Below are positions 17,601-27,060 of a stretch of DNA of 27,500 nt, one piece after another. The stretch is from Prorocentrum cordatum (Eukaryota > Sar > Dinophyceae > Prorocentrales > Prorocentraceae). Each line of letters starts with the position of its first letter. Position 1 is the stretch's first letter. Made by a program: the position numbers and the translations under genes. Location: assembly GCA_963575745.1 (NCBI GenBank), contig CAUYUJ010015271.1, positions 890,931-918,430 of the forward strand, in the 5' to 3' direction. The notes below the pieces were generated by a model. That model was not told the DNA's origin. It did not search any database and saw nothing but the letters and a program-made list of their open reading frames with translations.

Positions 17601-18127
17601 TGACATAAAAAACTGTTGAGCTACCGAGAGCCCTTGTTGAGCAGCCCGCCAGGCCAGTATATTAGCCACAAGCATCGGAGGTTCCTTCAATCGTCCATTC
17701 TCAGATCCACGAGCATCATCTTAATCTAGATCGTTTCATCATACTCCCATACCAAGCTTTCCCAAACGCCAGTAGCAAGCGAATCCACCTGTTACCTTTG
17801 GGTCCCTCCTCCTCCTCCGATTTCTTTGAGTCCCGCCGTTTTGAGACAGTGCCAGTAGGAAGGAGTGCGTCCGCTCGTCCTTGTCCTCCAGCATCCTACA
17901 AAGACAGCTCGAGTGAAAGAAACAGTCGGTCTCGCAGTCGCAGGCGCTCCCACCCCGGTTGTTCTCTGCTGTGGTTAAACTCGTATGCCTATCCCGTATG
18001 TAGTTTAATCGGCGCAGACCAGGGCGGAGGGCAGCGTCTCTTCTGACGTCGGCGAAGGTATTTTGAAATTGGGTAGACGTCCTCTGCCGTTGTCTCCTTG
18101 TCTCTCAAATCTAGACTCGTTTTGAAT

Positions 18128-18880
18128 TCAGGTGCGAAAGCACTCGGCTCGAAATCTGGCGACACCCCTTTCAGCCGCCATGCCTCCAGCGACTCCTGCC
18201 GCCGACCAAAAAGCCACTTGGGTACGCCTATCAGGAAGAGCAGCGCGTGCTTCAAGAACATGCCGCTTCTTCGGGCCTGATCTAGTGCACGCCGCAGCAC
18301 TTGCAGATCTCATAAGTTTGTGCAAGTCCCTAGCTTCCCAAGCATCATGCAAGGCCTCTAGGTGTTCTTCCATCCGAAGTTCCCAAGCTTTGTTTGAAGC
18401 CTTGTGATGTTCTCTGGTGACCTCCTTCTGATGCCCCCCTAGTCTCTCTCCCTCCTCATCACCATCCTCCTCCTCCTCCTCATCATCATCATCCCTGCAG
18501 TCCTGGAGCCCCATCCTCATGCCCTTCCTCTTCGCCAAGAGCCTGCCCCTGATACTCTCGAGCTCACGCGTCCCTGGAACCGCCGCCGAGTCGGAAACCA
18601 AAAATGTCCCCCCCTCCTCCAGAATTTTCTCCGGGTGCAGGAGTAGTGAGTCCGGCTCGGGCTGAGCCGCTAGGTTCTCCCAGACATCGCCCTCGTTAAC
18701 CGGTCTAAGCTCAACGGAATCCAGGAGAGCTCTCTGCAGAGGCCCCCCTGGAAGCGCAGCCATCATCGCATCGTGGCTCAATCTTTTCGACCCGACCACC
18801 GGCGGAGTGGGGCCGACGACGCTAGATGGTTGTAGCTTCGAGGGGTCGCCCGACCTCCACTGGCACAGGGACGTGATCAC
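18128..18880 (-). pseudogene. Endonuclease-RT linker of the LINE
   Basis: The frame overlaps the last part of the endonuclease and continues with PSSVVGPTPPVVGSKRLSHD and LPGGPLQRALLDSVELRP. It then has an acidic run (DDDDEEEEEDGDEEGE, about 18460-18500) and a charged helix, MEEHLEALHDAWEARDLHKL. The acidic run is encoded by a small CTC/CAT microsatellite on the plus strand, so it may be a local expansion. A Lys/Arg-rich GPKKRHV follows. The next piece lies in a third frame: 17989-18300 reads MFLKHALLFLIGVPKWLFG and ends RRCPPPWSAPIKLHTG, which looks like the approach to the RT. Confidence 0.55.
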
Positions 18881-19838
18881 GTCTGCGAGAAGCGTTCATC
18901 AGCTGCAGTTCACGCCCACTGCTGAGCATAGCACCCGCACGCAGCACAGCGTCTCCCAGGCTGGCAGGACGACAGGCGAAGTCCACGTGCGAAGAGGATG
19001 TCAGCCCGCAGTCGGCGTCCGAGTCTGAGCGCGCCGACGCAGCCTCCAAGAAGTGGTCCTTCAGCAGGCTGCGCACCGCGGACCCCCGGGTAGCGTTCTC
19101 CTCAGAGGCCCCCGCAGCAGGGACAGTGTCACCTTCCACTATCCGGGGATTCCCAGCATTCTTGCCCGCGCCATCGTTCAGGTCCAGCATCAACACAGGT
19201 ACGGATCGTGAAGGACACGCCGGAAGCTCATGTTGTAGCCATTTAAGCAGTTGATCAACCGTTCGTCTGTAAGCTTCTTGTTTCGCCATCTCCGTTGTTC
19301 TCGACATGAAATAGGCCAGCATGAAGGTGATGTCCTCCATTACTGTCCGAACACGCACCGCCAAGCATTTGCCAGCCAGCGCCACAGGTCCAGATCTGAC
19401 AGCTCTGATGTGCGTGTCCTTGAACCTCTTGTGCAGCAGGAGGCTCACTCCGCAAGTCTTGTTGGAGAAGGGCCTCCTCCCCCAGCCTCTGTCTATCACA
19501 GTGCGGCCCAGGACCTGCCTTCTCTGAACCGCCAGATCCTTCATGCGAGGCTGTGTCCCAATGAGGCCCACCGCGTCGACTCCCCTGAACGTTGAAGCTA
19601 TGTCCTCGAGTCGTGCCTAACTGCTCGCCGCCAGCGGATTGAACTGAACGAATGTCCACTTCTGCCACTCCGTGTGCTCTGGGCCTCCCCACGTGAACCA
19701 GCAAATTACTGCAGCGAGCAGGGGGGGGACACATCCGCGGAGGCCTCTAAACAAGGTAGGCTGTTCTGTGCCCGTCGCTCGGCGAGCGTGCTGGACGTAG
19801 TGTGAGTAACACCTGCACGGGGCGCCTGCCGCCCGCAC
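18822..19838 (-). pseudogene. APE-type endonuclease domain of the LINE
   Basis: One frame runs from 19838 to 18822 with a single TAG at 19617-19619. Before the stop it reads WTFVQFNPLAASS; after it, ARLEDIASTFRGVDAVGLIG. Further on come SNKTCGVSLLLHKRF, LAVRVRTVMEDITFMLAYF, the metal/active-site-like LMLDLNDG (Asp-Leu-Asn codons at 19176-19184), SSHVDFACRP and finally RRRDHVPVPVEV (Asp-His codons at 18873-18878). This is the usual endonuclease/exonuclease/phosphatase order, and in LINEs the domain nicks the target DNA. The readable frame ends at 18822, but the linker continues in another frame from about 18870, so a frameshift lies there. Confidence 0.75.
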
Positions 19839-19861
19839 ATCTTGAAGCCAAAACGGCGACT

Positions 19862-19932
19862 AGGAGGAGGAGGAGGAGGAGGAGGAGGAGGAGGAGGAGG
19901 AGGAGGAGGAGGAGGAGGAGGGAGAGGGAGGA
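19862..19932. repeat. (GGA)n microsatellite
   Basis: About 20 GGA units followed by GAGGGAGGAAG. It lies just upstream (minus-strand sense) of the endonuclease frame and may mark the 5' limit of the element. Confidence 0.95.
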
Positions 19933-20306
19933 AGATGGGTGAAGTGATATTCTCGCGCGATCGCTTTATAAGTTGCATCTGGATTGCCTTGTCTAGCTTT
20001 TTAGAAAGTTGGGTGGAGGTGCGCGCCCGAAATTCGGGAACGCCGGCGTGGCAGTACTAGCGGCTGCCTATGCGGGCAGTCCTGCCCTCAGTGAGGAGGT
20101 TACAGGCTTAATGCCTTGCACACATTGCCGACTTTGCTCGGGGGGCCGCCAGAGGTGTGTCTGTCCCACGGTGTCCCCTGGATGTTTCCAAGGAGGCCCC
20201 CGCTGCCTCCAGAGCGTCCCTCGCGAGGACCCCAGAGGACCCCAGAGTTTCGAAACCGAGCGACAGCCTGGGAACGCACTGGGCCAGGTTCCCGAGCATT
20301 TCCTTT
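19933..20306. other. No recognisable gene
   Basis: The sequence between the GGA tract and the inverted-repeat element has short overlapping frames on both strands and no domain or strong codon bias. GAGGACCCCAGA is nearly duplicated at 20224-20240. Confidence 0.4.
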
Positions 20307-20446
20307 GGGTGGAGGGCAAAGGGTGAAATCTGAAATGCCGTTTCGATTGATTTTCGAGGCTCGAATCTGCAAAAGGTGACTTCACAAGACGGATTGATTC
20401 TCGAAGTGCCAAAGCCCATGTGGATTTCACCCTGAGCCCTCCACCC
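20307..20446. mobile_element. 140-bp inverted-repeat element
   Basis: The left arm reads GGGTGGAGGGCAAAGGGTGA and then AATC (20307-20330). The right arm in reverse complement reads GGGTGGAGGGCTCAGGGTGA and then AATC (20423-20446). Inside, TTGATT(T/C)TCGA occurs twice. It has no coding capacity. Size and form resemble the inverted-repeat elements around the GTPase gene, though the arm sequences differ. No clear target duplication was found. Confidence 0.6.
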
Positions 20447-20679
20447 TGAGACACTGCTCAGGGCTCACTTCATGGCAGACCCCCCCTGTGTTGTTCCTGT
20501 CTGCGTCGTCGTCCGGCGTCCCTCCCGCAGCCGCCACGGCCTGGCAGGCTCGCCGCGGGCCTGCCTGCCCGCCCAGCCGCTCTTCCTGCCGACGTGCCAG
20601 ATATACGCGCGCGCGCCGAGGCGCCCTTGGTGCAGCGCGCGCACACCACGCCTCGAACGAACAAACATCGGGCGAAGCT

Positions 20680-21330
20680 GGCGGCTCCCCCTTGGGGTGC
20701 CGAAGTGGCAGGCATCCTGCATCGCCGTCATCATGAGGCTCTCGAAGCGCAGGGGCCGGGGGCGCCAGGAGAGGCGTGTCCTGAGGCACCCTCACAAAGT
20801 GGACGCAAGCGGTCACGTGTCATGCCCCCAGGCAGGTCTCCCTCGGGATGTCCAAGTGCCATTGCCTGCTACGCCGCGGTTGACATTGGGCTCCCAAATT
20901 GGAGGAGTCGGGAAAACCAGAACAAGCGGTTCGCTTAAGATGTCCCCACAATTTGGGCGCGAACAGGTAACTGTCGTACCCCTTGACGACCCACCCTTGA
21001 GATATACAAGTGGTATACATATCGCATCGCGCTGAGTACTGGGCGAATTCTCAACTCAAAACCCAACGAGCCGGGGAAGCCCAGATCAGCGCTTCCCGTG
21101 CGGCAGCCTGACAATCTGGCCGCCACGCACGGGCTTTGTGGTACACCTCCTGGCAGCTGCCTCTCGTGGTGCCCGAATGGTACGCCTGCTATTTCGCGGT
21201 GGCCACAGAGCTCTGAAAGAAGAGGAATCGGGGGCGCCAAAGCTAATCCCCACATGGTGGCCGCAAACGAGCAAGTGCCATATCCCCAGGTGATTCCCCA
21301 TTGGAGTGCCCAAACGCCACGCCTACGATG
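20680..21330. repeat. Degenerate ~150-bp tandem repeat
   Basis: Five diverged copies of a phrase like CCCTTGGGGTGCCGAAGTGG then CAGGCATCCTGCATCG can be aligned at about 20690, 20833, 20985, 21152 and 21289. The spacings are 143, 152, 167 and 137 bp. A plus-strand frame of 187 codons (20472-21035) covers the first three, but its peptide has no domain and changes character at each copy, so I do not call a gene. Confidence 0.45.
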
Positions 21331-21334
21331 TCTC

Positions 21335-21680
21335 CTGAGTGTGAGCGGGTCAGAGCGGGAGTGAATGTTTGTAAGAGTGAGTCTGAGGTTGGGTGAGCCT
21401 GAGTGTTGAGCGAGTGTGGATGGAAGATTCTTTGACTATGCATAACTACGTGTGAAAGTGTCTGTGTAATGGAGTTTGAGTGTGAGGGAATATGCGCACG
21501 AGTGAGTCTGACTAAGGGTGAGTCTGAATATGACGAGTCTGAGAGGAACACTCAGTCTGAGTGAGTCTGAGTGTCAGGAGTCTAAGTGTGCGCATTTGAG
21601 TGTGAGTGGGCCTGAACGAGTGAGTCTGAGTACGGGCAGGGCGTGAGCTGGGAGGGAGGGGATGGGTGAGTGTGTGAAGG
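21335..21680. repeat. GAGTCTGAGTGT minisatellite field
   Basis: A degenerate run of GAGTCTGAGTGTGAG-like 6-12 bp motifs covers about 345 bp with no pure block. The minus strand gives Ser/Thr/His-rich frames that are artefacts. Confidence 0.8.
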
Positions 21681-22067
21681 AAGCGGGGGCGTCACAACAA
21701 CCACGAGAACCCCACACTCGGGATATGGAGAGCGAGAACCACATACATAGGATATGGGAAAATACACATGCCGCAGGACAGGACCGCTGGGCCTGCGCAG
21801 ATTCAGCATCCTCCGCTCGCACGTCGTACCGTCTCAGTAGGCACGTCAAAGAGGAAGCTAGCTTGCCAGCAGATGCCCCGCTGGAGGTTGTTTCCCCCGG
21901 TGGCCCTGGGGGATACACAGAAGCCGTGGGGCACCGCAGGAAGCCCAATCTTGACGACAAACGCACCCCTAGATTTCTTGTAGTAAGATTTCTTATCGCG
22001 CATCGGCTTTCAGTGCTGAATAATACCAGATATCAGATCAAGCATATGATGGTACGTGTCTACTGTG
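21681..22067. other. No recognisable gene
   Basis: Mixed sequence between the minisatellite and the first copy of a duplicated segment. A 208-codon plus frame (21662-22288) crosses it but shows no domain and spans repeat, unique and duplicated sequence, so it is probably chance. Confidence 0.4.
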
Positions 22068-22207
22068 TCGAGGACGCTTTCGGCGAGCTCCCCCCACCCG
22101 CCGCCGTTCCAAAGTCGCCCGTCTCGCCAAGCGCTGGGCCAGCGCTTGGTCGGACGACTGGCGCGTGTGCTCCCTCAGCCCTTGCGGAAGAAAATTTGGG
22201 GAACACG
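22068..22207 (+). repeat. Duplicated segment, copy 1
   Basis: It begins TCGAGGACGCTTTCGGCGA and ends TTTGGGGAACACG. The copy at 22909-23047 begins ATCGAAGACGCCTGCGGCGA and ends TTCGGGGAACACG. The two are nearly equal in length (140 and 139 bp) and about 840 bp apart. Frames read VEDAFGELPPPAA and IEDACGESPSPPA, so the start might be coding in origin. Confidence 0.55.
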
Positions 22208-22412
22208 TTCTATCATTTCTGTCGGTTGCGCCCCGACGGGGGAAGTGAGAGGCGGCAGGCCTTCTCGGAAAGCTGCGCGGGCGTCTGAGATGGTTTAGAA
22301 AGTCTCTGCTAAGGCCGTAGGCCGCGTGAGCATTCTGAGAAGGCCCGCCTCCCCTGCCTTCCCCATCCGACGCGCCGCCGAGTACTTCTCGAGTCCGAGA
22401 CAAGGTCGCATT

Positions 22413-22694
22413 CTAATGGCAGTGGTGAGTGTCCATGGTCATGCAGGCGTCCAGTGAGAAGAGGAAGCGCAGTGCATGAACCAAGCGTTTCTTGAGCCTG
22501 CAACTGCGGACAAGGCAACGGCTGATTGTACGGGAGATGCCCGTGAGCATTTCGGAGAGGGCAAGTATGTACGCCGCACTTGCTCCAACCATGTATTTCA
22601 TCGGCCCGAGGCTCCGCCAACGGAGCATCACACATGCCACCATAATATCATGCAAGATGTTACAGTACAGAGTCTCGGGGTTGTTGCAGGAAGC
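22413..22694 (-). CDS. Possible exon, hydrophobic, unknown
   Basis: On the minus strand a frame opens after a TGA near 22697. It reads NNPETLYCNILHDIMVACVM, then LRWRSLGPMKYMVGASAAYI and LALSEMLTGISRTISRCLVR, and ends MTMDTHHCH with TAG at 22413-22415. There are two moderately hydrophobic stretches, then a basic run (CRLKKRLVHALRF). The alternation of hydrophobic and basic parts looks like a membrane protein fragment. There is no Met at the left end of the open stretch, so it would have to be a terminal exon. I cannot name a family. Confidence 0.25.
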   Translation of the reverse strand, partial: ASCNNPETLYCNILHDIMVACVMLRWRSLGPMKYMVGASAAYILALSEMLTGISRTISRCLVRSCRLKKRLVHALRFLFSLDACMTMDTHHCH

Positions 22695-22908
22695 GCTCCA
22701 TCATATCATTATCTGGTCGCCCCCTCGGCGTATCTGTTCAAGCATCGCTGTGCACGGTGCGGCTAGAAGCAGTTATGAAATGGTGCAGCCACAGACGTCA
22801 CGATTGTATGTGTTGCGGCGGTGCAGCCAGAAGCTACGAAGCAAAGAAAACCGCAATGCCTCTTGGGCCTCTTGCATCCATTACGTTTGGCGACCTCCTG
22901 CTCTGATT
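22695..22908. other. No recognisable gene
   Basis: Mixed sequence. GGTGC(A/G)GC-type phrases repeat at about 22757, 22782 and 22818 (for example GGTGCAGCCA twice). Nothing else was seen. Confidence 0.4.
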
Positions 22909-23050
22909 ATCGAAGACGCCTGCGGCGAATCACCGTCGCCCCCTGCCTTTTTGGAAGTGCCTATGTGGCCGAACGTTGAGGCCAGACCTGCCAAGCTATC
23001 GGACCATGTGTTCCCCGAATCGGTTTGGAAAGCTTTCGGGGAACACGTGG
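22909..23050 (+). repeat. Duplicated segment, copy 2, with strong hairpin
   Basis: This is the second copy of the segment at 22068. Its end holds a near-perfect inverted repeat. CCATGTGTTCCCCGAA (23004-23019) and TTCGGGGAACACGTGG (23035-23050) form a 16-bp stem, with a G-T pairing at one position, and a 15-base loop. The minisatellite begins about 35 bp further on. Confidence 0.55.
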
Positions 23051-23084
23051 GCATCTTGAAGGTCATCTTGGCCGCCTGGAGGCC

Positions 23085-24280
23085 AGTTTGACCCTTTCGG
23101 GCCTTCTTGGAGGACGTCTCGGATGGCCCGTGGGTCGTCTTGGGGGCCATCTTGAGCGTCTTGGAGGCCTCTTCGGCCGTCTTGGGGGCCTCTTGGGGCC
23201 GTCTTGGGCCTCTTGGGCGATCTTTGGGGGCACTTGGGCCGTCTCGGGTCGTCGGAAGGATGCCACAATCCTTCAAAAACTCATGGGAAATCAATGATTT
23301 GGGCGTTTCCGGGCCTCCCAAGAGGCCCGCTTGGAGGCCTCTTGGGCCGTCTTGGGCCATCTTAGTGCCATCGTCGGCCGTCTTGGTGGGCCCCTGGCCC
23401 GTCCGACGCCGTCGGAAGCCGTTTGGGGGGCCTCTCTGAGCCGATTTGGGGCCTTCTTGGAATGCTCCAGGGCAGTCTTGGAGGCCATCTTGGGCGTCTG
23501 AAAAGCCGCATGGGCCGTTTGAGGGGCCTCTTGGGGCCGTCTGGAGGGCCTCTTGGGCCGTCTTGGGCCATCTTGGAGGCCCTTGGGCAATCTTTAGGCG
23601 ATCTTTGGGGGCTCTTGGGCCGTATCGGCCCGTCGGAAGGCCGAAACGAAGCAAATGTCAAAATCCTTCGAAAACCGATGGAAAATAAGTGTTTTTGGCC
23701 TTCTGCAAAATGGCCTTCCTCGAGGCCCTTTTGGAGGCCTCTTGGGCCGTCTTGGGCCAGCTTCGAGCCAACTTAGGCCATCTTCGTGGGCTCCTGGCCC
23801 GGCTGACGCCGTCGGAAGCCGTTTGGGGGGCCTTTCTGGGCCGACTTGGGGCTTTCTTAGGGTGCTTCAGGGCCGTCTTAGAGGCCATCTTGGGCGTCTT
23901 GGAAGCCTTTTGAATTGTTGTTGTGCCCTCTTGGGGCCGTCTTGGGGCTGTTTTGGGCAGTCCTGAGGCCATCTTGGAGGCCTCTTGGACGCTGGGGCGA
24001 TCTTGGGGGTCTCTTGGGCCGTCTTGGGTCGTCGGAAAGCCAAGAAGAAGCGAACGCCACAATCCTTCGAAAACCTAAGGAAAATCAATGATTTTGGCCC
24101 TTGGAGCGTCTGGGAGGCCTCTTGGGGGCCTCTTGGGCCGTCTTAGGCCATCTTAAGACTATCTTAGGCCGTTTTGGGTGCGTCTTGGGCAGTCTTGGAT
24201 GCATATTGGGGCCACCTTAGCCGTCTTGGAAGCCATCTTGGACCATCTTGGGGCCGTCTGGGGCAGGAAAGCCGTTGGCA
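23085..24280. repeat. CTTGGGCC minisatellite with ~398-bp higher-order period
   Basis: Short units such as GGCCGTCTTGG and GGCCATCTTGGAGGCC fill about 1.2 kb. Landmarks show a larger period. AATCCTTC(A/G)AAAAC lies at 23267, 23662 and 24061 (395 and 399 bp apart). GTCGGAAGCCGTTTGGGGGG lies at 23411 and 23811 (400 bp apart). About three higher-order copies are therefore present. Minus-strand frames are Pro/Arg/Lys-rich repeats (PRRPKTAQEAPK-like) and plus-strand frames are Leu/Gly/Trp-rich. I treat both as non-coding. Confidence 0.9.
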
Positions 24281-24542
24281 ACCACCTCCTTCCGGGACCC
24301 CGGCGGGACGCGCCGGAGCCCCAGGGCGAGTTCTTTTGGAAAAAGAACCAAGACCAAAACCGAAATCGTCTAGCACCCCAGGCACCCCTGCGATGAATCG
24401 AGAGGGGGCGGCGGATCCAGCTGCCTGCGGCAAGTCCCGCCACCGTGCCAGCCCTTCATTCTGGATGTCGATTGTTCGAGGTTCGAGGGGACAGCGAGGC
24501 CGTCACGTGTAACACTTCGTGCCCCCAGGCTTGGGGGAGCCG
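24281..24542. other. Non-repetitive spacer with small hairpin
   Basis: No gene was seen. GTTCTTTT-GGA-AAAAGAAC (24330-24348) is a perfect 8-bp stem. GGCGGGACGCGCC lies just upstream. GTTCGAGGTTCGAG near 24475 resembles a tRNA T-loop, but no acceptor or anticodon arm fits around it. Confidence 0.5.
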
Positions 24543-24604
<62 letters not shown>

Positions 24605-25047
24605 TTGACGTTGTGGGTGATGATGGTGATGATGATATTGATGATGGTGATGATGATAATGATGATGATGATGATGGTGATAATGATGATGGTGTTGGCG
24701 CTGATGCTGGTTACGATGCTGATGCTGATGCTGGTGCCTGTGTTGATGATGATGGTGATAATGGTGATGGTGATGGTGATGGTGATGGTGATGGTGATGG
24801 TGATGGTGATGGTGATGGTGATGGTGATGGTGATGGTGATGGTGATGGTGATGGTGATGGTGATGGTGATGGTGATGGTGATGGTGGTGGGTGATGGTGA
24901 TGGTGAAGATGAAGATGACATTGGTGATGGTAAGGTTGTTATTGTTGTTGCTGATGACGGTGATGGTGATTGTGATGGTGATGGTGGTGATGATGGTGGT
25001 GATGGTGATGATGATGAGGAGGAGGAGGATGAAGATGAGGATGACGA
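24543..25047. repeat. GAT and GGTGAT microsatellite
   Basis: About 20 pure GAT units (24543-24603) are followed by degenerate GAT/GGT/GCT units. A clean hexanucleotide GGTGAT run of about 20 copies (24761-24884) comes next. Degenerate GATGGT and GAGGAGGATGAAGAT units continue to 25047. Poly-Met, poly-Asp and poly-His frames are artefacts. Confidence 0.96.
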
Positions 25048-25260
25048 GACAGTCTTGGGGTCCCTGGGGGGGCGTCTTGAGGCTATCTTGGGCGGTCTTG
25101 ATGTCACAGTGGGCCGTCATGGAGCCATTTTGGGCCGCCTTGGAGGCATCTTGGTTTCGGGAGCGCAGATATCGCTGAATGTTACGGCGGGCTGTGGCTT
25201 CGGGAGCGCAAATATGTCGTATTGTGTTGGGTAGTTTGGCCTCGGGAGGGGGGCGCGTGC
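25048..25260. repeat. Remnant of the CTTGGGCC minisatellite
   Basis: GTCTTGGGG, TATCTTGGGCGGTCTTG and TTTTGGGCCGCCTTGGAGGC continue the array that was broken at 24280, so the GAT tract appears to lie inside it. A pair of direct repeats, TTCGGGAGCGCA(G/A)ATAT, occurs at about 25157 and 25199. Confidence 0.7.
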
Positions 25261-26880
25261 ATGCGGCGAAGTGCGACTAGAGGGGGGTCCCTGAGACGAT
25301 TTCAAAAACTCTACCAAGTAGCACTTGGCAGCCTAGCACGCCTCAACGTGCCAGGGGGCAGGGTGGCGGATGTGTCTTCTCTCGTGCGGCTTCTCAGGGT
25401 GCGAAAATAATCGCGTTGTAGTTTGTCTACCCCTCGCAGTTCACATGAATTCTGGGTTCTGCCCCCTACTCACCAGGCACTGCCCTGCAAGGGAAGGCGT
25501 AGGTGATTCCACGTGCGCACTTCAAGATGTAGTGTGCTGCAGCAGGGGGAACTCGGGGCTTCTGACCAGCGTTGCCTAGAAAGCATCACGGGGAGTTGAG
25601 CGGCGCACGTTGAACTCATAGTTGCGTTACGAGTTCAGATCAGAGGTTAGAGGTGATGGCTGTATAGGTGTGCGACCCCTATCCATCTACGTTGAACCCA
25701 AGCCGAGAGGAGTTACGAGGGATCTGTTCGCCTTCTAGCACGTAGCGCTCTTTCATCCGACATGAGTGCATGCGCTCGCGTGTGGATTCGGGTGCGTGTG
25801 TGCGCTTGCGGATTTGCACTTGAAGCCGCAGCTCCTCAAGGAGGTAGGCACGCTTGCCTCCGATTCAAGACAGACACCACGTCAGAGTCCCACGATTGGC
25901 GCATGAAGCAACGGTATGTTTGGCAACCAGCTGAACGCTGTCAACGTGGAGCGGAATTAAAGGCTTCAAGAGAGGAGGACAGCGTGCTGAGTTCTTTCAG
26001 TCAAGCAGTTGTGGCTCTTTTTTTCTTTGTGAGCATACCCTATGCGGCATTCTCTGGTCACAAGTGCCCGGAGCCTTGTCGTTATCTTGCTCCTTACCTC
26101 CCCACCCAGAAACGATGTCAAGCCGTGTTGTCGTGAGAACGAACATTGGTGAGCAAATGTGAATGGGAGGGGGCATTGCATTACCATACCAAGTTGTCTT
26201 GTTTGGAAGCGATCCCCGTTGAGGATTCGTTGTGCGTGTCTTCCATGCTGATAGCGTGTCCTTCAAGATGAGCACGGCCACTGCGGCCTGGTTGGCCCGT
26301 TGTGTTTGTGCTGGTGTTACGCAACAGTGTGTTTTACGAAGAGTTGAGCAGATCGCGTCAAACGTTGTGTATCTTTGTTCGCCGAGTGGCAGATCAAAGC
26401 TGTATCGGCCAGGTTGTTTCGTCCTTGTAGTGTCTGCGGACTTGCTTGTTCGTACAAAGGTATGGCAAAGTAGTGTCGCATCTCACGATCGCCAGTCACG
26501 TGTGTGACGCTTTCGCATATGAAGGTGCGCGTGTGTGCTCGGCATGAGATTCGTCTGCCAGTGTGCAGTTTCGGTACGATATACCCTGTGTACATGGTTA
26601 TTTTTGTTATGGCGTTGTGTTCATGTGTTGGTTCCCGTGTGATGTGACCGTGCACCGTTTTCGTCTGCCAGCGTTCTGCCAGTCTCGTGTGCTAAATTTC
26701 TTGTGTGCCGTGTTCGGGGGGGGGCCATGCGCCTTGCCGCTCTCGTCCGTCCATGGAGTGTCTCTCGGGTTGGAATGCGCAGGTGGGTGCTCTGGGTTTG
26801 GTGTCGGTACTGCAGGGGTGTTCCTTCGCGGATCGGAGCGCTGTCTCTCTTGGAGCGAATGCGGCCCGTCAGACATGATG
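25261..26880. other. No confident gene
   Basis: About 1.6 kb of lower-complexity but non-repetitive sequence, G/T-rich on the plus strand from about 26200 to 26720. Short frames exist. One at 25762-26136 has a hydrophobic stretch (AVVALFFFVSIPYAAFSG) but weak codon bias and no domain. TTCGTCTGCCAG recurs at about 26550 and 26661. I see nothing I would annotate as a gene. Confidence 0.45.
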
Positions 26881-26883
26881 GGA

Positions 26884-27060
26884 AGTGCAAGACGCGTACG
26901 GCACGGACCAGCGCCCGGCTGCCCTCCCCGAGGACGCAGCCTTGGCGGCGCTGCTCCAGTCCGTGCTCGACGCGCCGCCAGCAGAGCAGGACAGCATTCT
27001 CAGACGATTCTGTCTCGCGCGCGGTGGGGCCCCTTGCACTGGAAGTCCAAGAGGGGTGTG
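26884..27060 (+). CDS. Possible exon, unknown protein
   Basis: The frame with codons starting at 26882 opens after a TGA at 26876-26878. It reads VQDAYGTDQRPAALPEDAAL, then AALLQSVLDAPPAEQDSILR and RFCLARGG. The helical pattern, acidic and Leu-rich composition and G/C third positions look more coding than the other two frames. AG acceptors at 26883-26884 or 26889-26890 would allow it as an internal exon. A GT lies at about 27056. The frame stays open into the microsatellite, so the right end is uncertain. No domain is recognised. Confidence 0.3.

Larger units (their letters stand above)
15177..19838 (-). mobile_element. Broken non-LTR retrotransposon ORF2 (EN-RT-Cys/His)
   Basis: Read on the minus strand from 19838 to 15177, the domains of a LINE-type ORF2 appear in the expected order: APE-type endonuclease (19838-18822), linker (18880-17989), reverse transcriptase with YADD (about 17990-16880), thumb-like region (16880-16452) and a C-terminal part with possible Cys/His finger (16436-15177). 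The frame changes at about 18850, 17150, 16900 and elsewhere, and there is an in-frame TAG at 19617-19619. It is therefore an old copy and not an active element. Its order and the VGLIGTQPR, LDLNDG and RRDHVPV motifs fit LINEs I recall from dinoflagellates. A poly-A tail or target duplication was not identified. Confidence 0.75.

Noticed and set aside
21662-22288. Plus-strand ORF of 208 codons
   Set aside because: It joins minisatellite, unique and duplicated sequence without a domain or codon bias change, so chance is more likely.
22881-23654. Minus-strand Pro/Arg/Lys-rich ORF of 257 codons
   Set aside because: It is encoded by the CTTGGGCC minisatellite. Similar frames are open on both strands and shift between copies.
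24470-24495. T-loop-like GTTCGAGGTTCGAG as part of a tRNA
   Set aside because: No acceptor stem, D arm or anticodon arm can be placed around it.
25120-25145. GCCATTTTGGGCCGCC as a relic of the dinoflagellate spliced leader
   Set aside because: It matches the leader only over CCATTTTGG and is part of the CTTGGGCC minisatellite. The downstream GCTCAAG is missing.
25762-26136. Plus-strand ORF of 124 codons with a hydrophobic stretch
   Set aside because: Weak codon bias, a low-complexity N-terminal part from GTGTGCG sequence, and no recognisable family.
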